Source of the DNA: a virus
Direction: 5' to 3' (one strand)
Virus record (IMG/VR): IMGVR_UViG_3300022074_000006
Coordinates: 62,001-126,000 of that record
Length of the DNA: 64,000 bases
Both the position numbers and the translations under genes were made by a program. Positions within the stretch are counted from its first letter, which is position 1, and each line of letters begins with the position of its first letter. This document shows, one piece after another, positions 17,221-23,914 of this stretch. The notes below the pieces were generated by a model that made no database searches, was not told where the DNA came from, and saw only the letters and a program-made list of their open reading frames with translations.

Positions 17221-19095
17221 ATGTCATTTACACTTAATCAGTTGACGGAAGGAATTCAGAAGAGACATCTGGGTTCTCAGAACCGTCTTCTCGTCGAAAA
17301 GTGGACTCGCACAGGTCTTCTCCGAGGAATGGAGAATACCAACCGCGAGAACATGGCTCGACTTTTGGAAAACCAGGCTTCACAGCTTCTCAAAGAGGCT
17401 TCTGATCTTGGTGGATCTACAACAGGCGGCGACATCCGCGGTTTTAGCAACATTGCTTTCCCGATCGTTCGACGCGTATTCGGTTCATTGATTGCCAATG
17501 AGCTTGTTTCAATCCAGCCGATGAGCCTTCCTTCTGGTCTGCTCTTCTACTTGGATTACACGTACGGAACTGCAGTTGGTGCAGGTAACGACGCTTCCCG
17601 CGGCACTGAGGCTTACTCAGTAGGCGATTCAATCTACAACAACCCAGTTGGTCGTGGCGTAAGATCTGGCTCATTGAGCGCAGGTGGACAGTATGACCTT
17701 GCAGGAACTGGTTACAGCCGGGCACGCCACACGGCAAACCTTACTGAGGTTCCAACAGAGAACCTCGCGTTCAGATTCGCAGGTGCAGCAGCAGCTACCG
17801 CAGGTACTGGTTTGCATGCAACTGGAACTGACGGAAAGCTTTTGCAGTTTGATCCTCAGATCACACGACAGATCGAAGAGGGAGCGGTAAACTATCAGTT
17901 CCTTGCAGTTCCTCTTGCAACAATCGAAGACAACAACGCTCCTACAGTTGATAGAGCATCAGTTAGAGAAATTGCACTTGTTGACGACGACACTGCCGGC
18001 GACATCGCAACCCTCGCATTGATCCCGGGTTCAATCCAGTCAGGTCGATGCTTCAATGTTCGTCGTCTTAACCAGTTGGTTTCAATCACTGACGACGGCG
18101 GAAGAGTTACTGGTGTTACTGTTGACCCACTGGGTGGCGATCACGTACTCATGGTTGTTCGAGGAACACTTAATAATGTTGACGATCAATTGCTAGCAGT
18201 CAGCTACGTTGTTGATCCTTCACTTAGCGCAGGAGCCGACGGTTCAACCCTCGTTTCACCTGCTTTCGAGTCAGCTTTCAGCTCTAACGAGCCAGGTGCT
18301 GCTCCAGCTATTCCTGAGATCGACATCAAGATTGAGTCAATCGCAGTTACAGCTGTTACTCGTAAGTTGAAGGCTCGTTGGTCACCAGAGCTTGCTCAGG
18401 ATCTTAACGCATACCACAGCCTTGACGCTGAGGTTGAGTTGACCCAGATCCTCTCTGAGCAGGTTGCTCTTGAGATCGACAGAGAGATCCTTGGAGACCT
18501 TCTCCACGGTGCTAACGCTGCTAACCTCTACTGGTCACGTGCTCCTGGTAAGTTTGTGAACAAGCAGAGCGGTGCGGTTGTTACTCTTGACAGCTCACTG
18601 AACCCAGGACCTCAGTTCACGGGTACAGTACGTGAATGGTACGAGACACTCGTTGAGACAATCATCGACGTTGCAAACCAGATCCACAGAAAGACACTTC
18701 GCGGTTCAGCTAACTTCATCGTTGTTAGCCCAGACATCGCGACCCTCCTCGAGGCTTCAGTCTTCTACCGACCACAACTTTCAATCGATGGTGACGGACA
18801 GGTTGGATCACCAATGACAATCGGTGCTGAGAAGGTTGGTACCCTTTCAAATCGTTTCACGGTTTACAAGGACCCTTACTTCCCACGCAACAAGATTCTT
18901 GTTGGATTCAAGGGCGGAAGCTACTTGGAGTCTGGATACGTCTACGCTCCATACGTACCATTGATCGTTACACCTACGATCTTCGCGCCAGAGGATTTCA
19001 CCCCACGTAAGGGTGTTATGACTCGTTACGGCAAGAAGATGGTTCGAAGTGACTTCTTCGGTACTGTTACCGTTATGGACTTGGACATTATCTAA
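17221..19095 (+). CDS. Major capsid protein (gp23-like)
   Basis: 624 residues with a strong AAGGAG site. HK97-fold T4-type capsid features: GFSNIAFPIVRRVFGSLIANELVSIQPM (in two parts, about 74-101) as in gp23, LKARWSPELAQDLNAYHSLDAEVEL (about 385-409), and near the end the block VYKDPYFPRNKILVGFKGG followed by YVYAPYVPL. A gp21-type site, L57-K58-E59 before A60, lies where T4 gp23 is cut (E65/A66), so the mature protein would start at A60. Longer than T4 gp23 (521 aa). Codon use differs from its neighbours: arginine is often CGN rather than AGA and glutamate often GAG, as expected for the most highly expressed gene. Confidence 0.95.
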   Translation: MSFTLNQLTEGIQKRHLGSQNRLLVEKWTRTGLLRGMENTNRENMARLLENQASQLLKEASDLGGSTTGGDIRGFSNIAFPIVRRVFGSLIANELVSIQPMSLPSGLLFYLDYTYGTAVGAGNDASRGTEAYSVGDSIYNNPVGRGVRSGSLSAGGQYDLAGTGYSRARHTANLTEVPTENLAFRFAGAAAATAGTGLHATGTDGKLLQFDPQITRQIEEGAVNYQFLAVPLATIEDNNAPTVDRASVREIALVDDDTAGDIATLALIPGSIQSGRCFNVRRLNQLVSITDDGGRVTGVTVDPLGGDHVLMVVRGTLNNVDDQLLAVSYVVDPSLSAGADGSTLVSPAFESAFSSNEPGAAPAIPEIDIKIESIAVTAVTRKLKARWSPELAQDLNAYHSLDAEVELTQILSEQVALEIDREILGDLLHGANAANLYWSRAPGKFVNKQSGAVVTLDSSLNPGPQFTGTVREWYETLVETIIDVANQIHRKTLRGSANFIVVSPDIATLLEASVFYRPQLSIDGDGQVGSPMTIGAEKVGTLSNRFTVYKDPYFPRNKILVGFKGGSYLESGYVYAPYVPLIVTPTIFAPEDFTPRKGVMTRYGKKMVRSDFFGTVTVMDLDII

Positions 19096-19122
19096 GTTCA
19101 AAGATCTTAAAGATCAAAATTT

Positions 19123-19150
19123 GGGGCAGCTTCGGCTGCCCCTTTTTTTT
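19123..19150 (+). terminator. Strong rho-independent terminator after the capsid gene
   Basis: Perfect 8-bp stem GGGGCAGC / GCTGCCCC with a TTCG tetraloop followed by eight T. It lies 28 nt after the capsid stop codon and ends the head transcription unit. Confidence 0.95.
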
Positions 19151-19171
19151 TATATTTGTTCTTTTGCGTTA

Positions 19172-19178
19172 ATATTTA
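19172..19178 (+). promoter_or_regulatory. Putative promoter motif (ATATTTA)
   Basis: Copy of the recurring ATAYTTA motif, 22 nt downstream of the terminator and 18 nt before ATG 19196. A promoter is expected here because the preceding terminator isolates the next gene. Confidence 0.35.
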
Positions 19179-19195
19179 AAGACCAGGAGGTTAAC

Positions 19196-20134
19196 ATGGA
19201 CTTATTTGAGGCTTTTGGCCTGGAGAGAAAAGTAAAAAAACTAGATGAAGCTCAGGCTAGAGAGCTCATAAATCTGATTGCTGAAAAGGCAAAGCCGGAA
19301 AAAGTAGACCCAGAAAGATTTCCGCTTAAGCTGTCCGACGCAAAACAAGATCCGAATCCTGAGTCAAAAGTGACGGGCGGGACTAAAGACGGAGATCCAG
19401 ACGAAGATAAGATCGACGCGACACCGGGCACACGACCCGTCAAATCTCTTAAACCGTCTCAGAGTTCTATGAACATCAAGAAGGCGTGCAACTTCTTTAT
19501 TGCAGCTCTAAGAAATGTCAAGCCTTTTGAGCAAGGTCCAGGAGGAGACTTGGGCGCAATAATAACAAGTGACGACCACATCATGGACGGGCATCATAGG
19601 TGGATCGCCACAGGTATGGTGGACCCTACTGCGGATGTAGGCGGGTTTATAGTAGATTTTCCTGCAAAGCAAATGATTGCGGCTCTCAATATGATTACAG
19701 CCTCTTTGGGCAAGGAAGGCAAAGAAGGCACCGGAGGTTTTGATCAATTCAATGAGAATGGCGTGGGAGCTATGCTAAACAAGTTTGCTACAGAAGGGAC
19801 ATGGTCGGGAACTCAAGAAGAAGTAATTGCAGCTCTTAAAGAATTTGCTCAGACTGATTCTAGTGACAAGGACGAAGTTGTTTCAGCCGCTGCTAAGAAA
19901 GTTGCCGAAAACCTATCACAGCTCACGCTATCAGTTCCAGGGGGATTTCCGGCAAGGCCAGATATGCCAGTCATTAGTGCAAAGGAAGGCCACTTAGCTA
20001 AGGCTATAGAACTTCTTAAGAAAGGCGCTGTCGATCTCAATCCTCCTTATGCCGAAGAGAAAAACGAGTCTTCCAGCGCAGAAGGCAATGTTCTTTTGGA
20101 GCGTTGGGAACAGATCGCGGGATTAATCAAGTAA
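19196..20134 (+). CDS. ParB/sulfiredoxin-like DGHHRW-motif protein
   Basis: 312 residues. I start it at ATG 19196, right after CCAGGAGG; a longer frame from 19049 would run through the terminator and overlap the capsid gene. The centre (about residues 85-150) has the motif ITSDDHIMDGHHRWIA with D131-G132-H133-H134-R135-W136, the nucleotide-binding signature of the ParB/sulfiredoxin-like fold. The N-terminal 85 residues are charged and Pro/Asp-rich, the C-terminal half is helical. Members of this fold bind or hydrolyse nucleotides (CTP in ParB) or cut DNA. It has no T4 counterpart and is isolated between a terminator and a structured intergenic region. Exact activity unknown. Confidence 0.65.
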   Translation: MDLFEAFGLERKVKKLDEAQARELINLIAEKAKPEKVDPERFPLKLSDAKQDPNPESKVTGGTKDGDPDEDKIDATPGTRPVKSLKPSQSSMNIKKACNFFIAALRNVKPFEQGPGGDLGAIITSDDHIMDGHHRWIATGMVDPTADVGGFIVDFPAKQMIAALNMITASLGKEGKEGTGGFDQFNENGVGAMLNKFATEGTWSGTQEEVIAALKEFAQTDSSDKDEVVSAAAKKVAENLSQLTLSVPGGFPARPDMPVISAKEGHLAKAIELLKKGAVDLNPPYAEEKNESSSAEGNVLLERWEQIAGLIK

Positions 20135-20152
20135 TACTTTCTCACCTATAGG

Positions 20153-20228
20153 ATTTGCATCTGTGATCATTGTTTTACAGATATGAATGGTAACTTAAAA
20201 AAGCACCCCTAATATCACCGATGCAAAT
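20153..20228 (+). other. Structured intergenic element with two alternative pairings
   Basis: An imperfect 15-bp inverted repeat joins 20153-20167 (ATTTGCATC-T-GTGAT) with 20214-20228 (ATCAC-C-GATGCAAAT). Only the central T/C is unpaired. A second possible hairpin, ATCTGT (20159-20164) with ACAGAT (20177-20182), uses part of the same left arm, so the two pairings exclude each other. It fills most of the 150-nt gap between the DGHHRW gene and the next gene, whose ribosome binding site (AGGAGG, about 20271) lies 43 nt downstream. Possible regulatory leader or small RNA; no T-run follows, so it is not a standard terminator. Confidence 0.4.
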
Positions 20229-20284
20229 TCTACGTTTACCTCTTAAGCTAATCAATTAAGATATAGATCTAGGAGGTAGAAGAC

Positions 20285-20620
20285 ATGGCAACTGCTACTA
20301 CACAAACATCTAAGACACGTAAAACACCCCCGGTTGGTAACACAACATCAAAAAGAAAGTCAACCAAGACAGTCACAATCAAGAAGGACGTCACTAAGAC
20401 AGCCTCGTCGTCTAGGTCAGATACAAAGACATCAAAAACAACTCCGAGATCTTCAAAGACTCTTTCTACAGAAAAATTAGAAAAGAGAGTTGATGAACTT
20501 GAAGCAACTCTCACTAATCTTATAAAAGTTTTAAACGAAGAATTTCGCTCCGAAATGCTGCAGGGTCCACGTGGTGTGTCACGTAGCCTGTCCAAAGCAG
20601 GATTGCTCAAAGATATCTAA
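20285..20620 (+). CDS. Basic Lys/Thr/Ser-rich protein with C-terminal coiled coil
   Basis: 111 residues with a strong AGGAGG site. The first 65 residues are low-complexity and strongly basic, built from Lys, Thr, Ser and Arg with almost no hydrophobics, like histone H1-type tails. Residues 66-92 form a heptad-like helix (LEKRVDELEATLTNLIKVL), and the end is GVSRSLSKAGLLKDI. The design suggests an oligomer with flexible DNA- or RNA-binding tails, for example a DNA-condensing protein or an internal head protein, but no family is recognised. It lies downstream of the structured element at 20153-20228. Confidence 0.55.
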   Translation: MATATTQTSKTRKTPPVGNTTSKRKSTKTVTIKKDVTKTASSSRSDTKTSKTTPRSSKTLSTEKLEKRVDELEATLTNLIKVLNEEFRSEMLQGPRGVSRSLSKAGLLKDI

Positions 20621-20639
20621 GATCTTAGAAAATTTTCTC

Positions 20640-20649
20640 CATATTTAAC
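20640..20649 (+). promoter_or_regulatory. Putative promoter motif (CATATTTAAC)
   Basis: Copy of the recurring ATATTTA motif in a 105-nt gap, 77 nt before ATG 20726. A 10-nt palindrome (CCACCGGTGG, 20682-20691) lies between the motif and the gene. Confidence 0.35.
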
Positions 20650-20725
20650 ACATAGGTCCCCACCCTCTTGATCAGCCGAACCCACCGGTGGTGTGGAAGC
20701 ATGTGGACAAAAAAGGAGAAAGATC

Positions 20726-21136
20726 ATGCCAAAAGTAATTATCAACGACGCAAAAGGCCTAGTCCAGCAGGCAGGCTCTGGCGTCGATTTCAAATCTGCC
20801 CTTCGATTGGACATTCAATCAGTAACTGCAACAGACGATGGAACCGGAACAGGCGTTATTGCAGCATCACCTTCAATGGTTGTCGTCGACGCTGACGGCG
20901 ACGCGACTCACATTGTCACCCTTCCAGCTCCTGTTGCTGGAACAATGCTGACAATCTACGTTGGAGCGACCGGCTGTGAGCTGCGGTCTTCAGCCCCAGC
21001 AACAGTCGGCATAAACGGTGTGACCGGTGCGGGCGTTGAGTTAGCGATTCCTGCACAAGGAATAGTTCAGTGCGTTTGCACTAGCGCTACTAACTGGGCA
21101 GCTCAGCTCGGTGCAACTGCAACTCCGGGTGCTTAA
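20726..21136 (+). CDS. Possible capsid decoration protein
   Basis: 136 residues. The start at ATG 20726 follows AAAAGGAG; a longer frame from 20693 lacks such a site. The protein is Gly/Ala/Val/Thr-rich with strand-like stretches (THIVTLPAPVAGTMLTIYVG, GVELAIPAQGIVQCVC), which suggests a small beta-sandwich. It has its own putative promoter and a strong terminator 22 nt after its stop, so it forms a single-gene unit near the capsid gene. Codon use is also more GC-rich than its neighbours. These traits fit a high-copy virion protein such as a decoration protein, but the family is not recognised. Confidence 0.55.
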   Translation: MPKVIINDAKGLVQQAGSGVDFKSALRLDIQSVTATDDGTGTGVIAASPSMVVVDADGDATHIVTLPAPVAGTMLTIYVGATGCELRSSAPATVGINGVTGAGVELAIPAQGIVQCVCTSATNWAAQLGATATPGA

Positions 21137-21157
21137 TAGTAACGGTTAGTTTTCTTA

Positions 21158-21184
21158 CCCCTCCCTTCGGGGAGGGGGATTTTT
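21158..21184 (+). terminator. Strong rho-independent terminator
   Basis: Perfect 8-bp stem CCCCTCCC / GGGAGGGG with a TTCG tetraloop, followed by GA and five T. Sits 22 nt after the stop of the 20726 gene. Confidence 0.93.
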
Positions 21185-21197
21185 CTAAAGGATTGTG

Positions 21198-21731
21198 ATG
21201 TTAAAAGAATCATTGATAAAACTAAGGTCACTTGTTGACAATTTAGAAGATAGAGATAAGTGCATCAAGCAAGATCACAATCTTTTTGCAAAATTTTTTG
21301 AAAATTTTCCTACAGCTGTGTCTATGTGGTCAATAAACGCAGAAGGCAAAGTTCTTTCCTGCAAAGGAAATGATTTTTTGAATGACCGTGCAGCTACATA
21401 TGAGAACCTCTTTGTATCAGAAGAAGTTCGAAAAAAAGTAGACAAAGCAATGTCTATAGACGGAGAAGTAGTTGAGCTTTTTCTTGAAACTGAGCAAAAG
21501 ACTTACTATGCTAAGATATTAAAAAGAATTGAAGACGAAGAACAAGTAGGAACCATGGGTATGGCATGGGACGTTTCTTCTAACATCACCTTGCTTGGGT
21601 CGCTAGTAAGAATTAAAGATCTAGTAGAGACCGGGGGTGATATTGAGGAAATAAAGAAATGGGCTCAAAACGGCATCGACGCAAGCCGAATGAGGATTCT
21701 AATTGAAAGGTTGACTGGTAATGGCGGGTGA
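21198..21731 (+). CDS. PAS-like domain protein
   Basis: 177 residues. ATG 21198 has AAGGA at the right distance; the adjacent in-frame GTG 21195 is too close to it. After an N-terminal helix (residues 1-30) the sequence follows a PAS-like pattern over about residues 33-130: FFENFPTAVSMWSINAEGKVLSCKGNDF (the usual opening of a PAS fold, in two parts), a variable helical centre, and the closing strands TYYAKILKRIEDEEQVGTMGMAWDVS. A C-terminal helical tail follows. No kinase, HTH or cyclase domain is attached. PAS domains bind small ligands or mediate dimers. The gene overlaps the next (membrane) gene by 11 nt, so the two may work together. Assignment by pattern only. Confidence 0.5.
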   Translation: MLKESLIKLRSLVDNLEDRDKCIKQDHNLFAKFFENFPTAVSMWSINAEGKVLSCKGNDFLNDRAATYENLFVSEEVRKKVDKAMSIDGEVVELFLETEQKTYYAKILKRIEDEEQVGTMGMAWDVSSNITLLGSLVRIKDLVETGGDIEEIKKWAQNGIDASRMRILIERLTGNGG

Positions 21732-22056
21732 ATCACAAAACGGATGGAACGAATATTCAAGACTAGTCCTGAAAGAGCTTGAAACCTTGGCAGAAGGAAT
21801 CGAAGGAGTCCGAACAGAAATGCAGGACATAAAGCAGGAGCTAGCACTTCAAAAAGTAAAAGAAGACAAAGTTGCTGAGCTAAGAGCTTGGAAAGAAAGA
21901 GTTGACGAAGTTGTTTCTCCCACACAGCTTAAGACATTAGTCTCAGAAGTCGATAGTCTAAGAGCGTTCAAGACAAAAGCAGTCACAGCCTTTATAGTGG
22001 TTCAGACTCTCATGGGATTTGTCATGTGGGCACAGAAATTTTTTGGCGCAGGCTGA
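21721..22056 (+). CDS. Coiled-coil protein with C-terminal membrane segment (XhlA-like layout)
   Basis: 111 residues overlapping the PAS-like gene by 11 nt. Residues about 12-80 are a charged heptad-like helix (VLKELETLAEGIEGVRTEM and on), and residues about 84-105 are one hydrophobic segment (AVTAFIVVQTLMGFVMWAQ). This layout is that of phage XhlA-type membrane proteins, which act with holins in lysis, or of small membrane-tethered phage regulators. No lysin gene is visible nearby, so a lysis role is only a possibility. Real gene status is supported by tight packing and composition. Confidence 0.6.
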   Translation: MAGESQNGWNEYSRLVLKELETLAEGIEGVRTEMQDIKQELALQKVKEDKVAELRAWKERVDEVVSPTQLKTLVSEVDSLRAFKTKAVTAFIVVQTLMGFVMWAQKFFGAG

Positions 22057-22067
22057 GGAAATAAAAT

Positions 22068-23240
22068 ATGACAACATTTGCACAGACACTTAGACCTACT
22101 CCATTTGGCTTGTTTGATGACGATCTAAACTTTCAGAGAGAAGCCGACTCTATGACTACGTTTGTCAAGCGAAAACTAGGGGACGATATCCTGAGCGTCG
22201 AGCTGACAAAAAAGCAAATCTGGGCATGCTTCGAAGAATCTCTGATGGAGTATAGTGCTATTATCAATGAAAATCAGGCAAAGTCTCAAATCAGCAACCT
22301 GTTAGGCATTCCGACTGGTTCACTCCTTTCAGGGTCAGAGCAAAAATTTCCTAGAGAAACAGTTGAGTTTATGCTTAGAAGAGCTGAACCTTACTCAGTC
22401 GAAGCTGGATTGGGTGGTGTGTACACCCAAATGTCAGGATCTATAGACTTACAAGTTGGACAACAAGACTATGACATCTATACGACGCTGAAAGATGAAG
22501 CAGGAAACCTCTTAGTGGATAACCCTGCCAATTCACCAAAAGGGAAACTAAAGGTCATGGAGGTGTTTCATTTCGAACCTCAAGCAGCATACAGATTCTT
22601 TGATACAAACTCTGCTCTAAATTATCTCAATAATGAGTTTTCTTTTGAATCATTTACACCCGAAACCATCTTCTATGTACTACCGGTTTTTGAAGACGTA
22701 TTGAGAGCAGGTCAGCTAAACTTAAGCTACAAGGTGAGAAGGTCAAACTATACCTACAGGATTGCAGGAACTAAATTAAGAGTCTATCCCATACCGACTT
22801 CGGACACTGCAAAAAAACTGTGGGTAAGCGTCCAGTTTCCTGCTGACCCTCTCAATCCACCAATAACAGACGAAACCATTCATGGGGTATCCAACTTATC
22901 GAACATACCTTATGGGGAGCTTCGATTCGATAGGATCAATTCTATCGGAAGACAGTGGATACGTCAGTATACACTTGCGCTTGCAAAAGAACTTTTAGGC
23001 CACATAAGATCTAAATTTTCTTCTGTGCCAATACCGGGTTCTGATCTCACACTCAACGGAACTGATCTTGTTGCACAGGGAAGAGAAGACAAGAACTCTC
23101 TTAGAGACAAGTTGAACGAGCTTTTGAGCTCACTTACTTATACCAAGATGCTTGAAGACGAAGCGTCTGCAGCTGAAAGCCTGAGAAACATCTTAAAAGG
23201 AATTCCTGTGCCTCTAGGCAAGGCAATTGTGATGGGTTAA
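22068..23240 (+). CDS. Neck protein (gp13-like)
   Basis: 390 residues, ATG after GAGGAAAT. It begins the head-tail connector block: position directly before a gp14-like and a gp15-like gene matches T4 order 13-14-15. Sequence features include KRKLGDDILSVELTKKQIW and CFEESLMEYS (about 35-65), a pattern of T4-type gp13 N-termini, and a beta-rich middle (VGQQDYDIYTTL). In T4, gp13 and gp14 form the rings that seal the filled head and receive the tail. T4 gp13 is 309 aa, so this form is longer. Assigned by synteny and pattern. Confidence 0.7.
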   Translation: MTTFAQTLRPTPFGLFDDDLNFQREADSMTTFVKRKLGDDILSVELTKKQIWACFEESLMEYSAIINENQAKSQISNLLGIPTGSLLSGSEQKFPRETVEFMLRRAEPYSVEAGLGGVYTQMSGSIDLQVGQQDYDIYTTLKDEAGNLLVDNPANSPKGKLKVMEVFHFEPQAAYRFFDTNSALNYLNNEFSFESFTPETIFYVLPVFEDVLRAGQLNLSYKVRRSNYTYRIAGTKLRVYPIPTSDTAKKLWVSVQFPADPLNPPITDETIHGVSNLSNIPYGELRFDRINSIGRQWIRQYTLALAKELLGHIRSKFSSVPIPGSDLTLNGTDLVAQGREDKNSLRDKLNELLSSLTYTKMLEDEASAAESLRNILKGIPVPLGKAIVMG

Positions 23241-23245
23241 TTTAA

Positions 23246-23914
23246 GTGGCAAGATTATTTGTAACGCCTCGAGAAATAGACTTTATTTCAGACCTGACAA
23301 AAGAAATAACTAAAGACGTTCGAGGACAAAAGATTTATTACTATCGAATTAGAGAAGATCTGTCTAATGTTCACGATATCTATGAAGAAGCTGTAGAAAA
23401 AGTTTTTGATCCTCCTGTTGAGATTGAGGCAATGGTCGAGTGGGAACCTGAAATGGTTCGAACTAATCGGTTCGGTTCAGAAGAATACTATAGCATAACA
23501 GTTTACTTGCATGCTAGAGACCTGTTACACAGAGATATTAACGTTAGAGAGGGAGACTTTTTTAGTTACGGATCAACTTTCTTTGAAATTACTTCAGCTG
23601 TAGGAGACAAGCAAGTGTACGGTCAAATAGAGCATCTTGTTGGTTTTAAGATAGCAGGAAAACAAGCAAGAAAAGGATTGTTCAGCGCTAAACCAATCGG
23701 TCCAACTGGAGAAAATAAGACAGAACCGGATGCTGTTCAGAAAGATTTTGTTCAGCAGAGAGGCCTAGAAGAAAACAGGCTAGGCCCCACAGGTGACAAG
23801 AGGGATTTGATTGAGAGTGGTAAGATCGACCCGCCCGAAGCACCTGCAGAAGTTACCAACAAAGAAGAGGACAGAAATGTTTCTTCTTCTTTTTATGACG
23901 AGCCAGAATTATGA
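23246..23914 (+). CDS. Neck protein (gp14-like)
   Basis: 222 residues with a GTG start and weak ribosome binding site, probably translationally coupled. Segments align by eye with T4 gp14: GQKIYYYRIREDLSNVHDIY with the gp14 stretch around CYYVPREYVSPDLIFGED, and the strand pair REGDFFSYGSTFFEIT with EGDLIYFPMDNSLFEI. The C-terminal 70 residues are polar and disordered. T4 gp14 (256 aa) joins gp13 to form the neck that binds the tail terminus. It overlaps the next gene by 4 nt. Confidence 0.75.
   Translation: MARLFVTPREIDFISDLTKEITKDVRGQKIYYYRIREDLSNVHDIYEEAVEKVFDPPVEIEAMVEWEPEMVRTNRFGSEEYYSITVYLHARDLLHRDINVREGDFFSYGSTFFEITSAVGDKQVYGQIEHLVGFKIAGKQARKGLFSAKPIGPTGENKTEPDAVQKDFVQQRGLEENRLGPTGDKRDLIESGKIDPPEAPAEVTNKEEDRNVSSSFYDEPEL

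Noticed and set aside
19049-19195. Upstream extension of the DGHHRW gene
   Set aside because: It would run out of frame through the end of the capsid gene and across a strong terminator; a good ribosome binding site precedes ATG 19196.
20682-20691. Palindrome CCACCGGTGG as an operator
   Set aside because: A single short palindrome with no repeat elsewhere and no regulator gene; too little to support a call.
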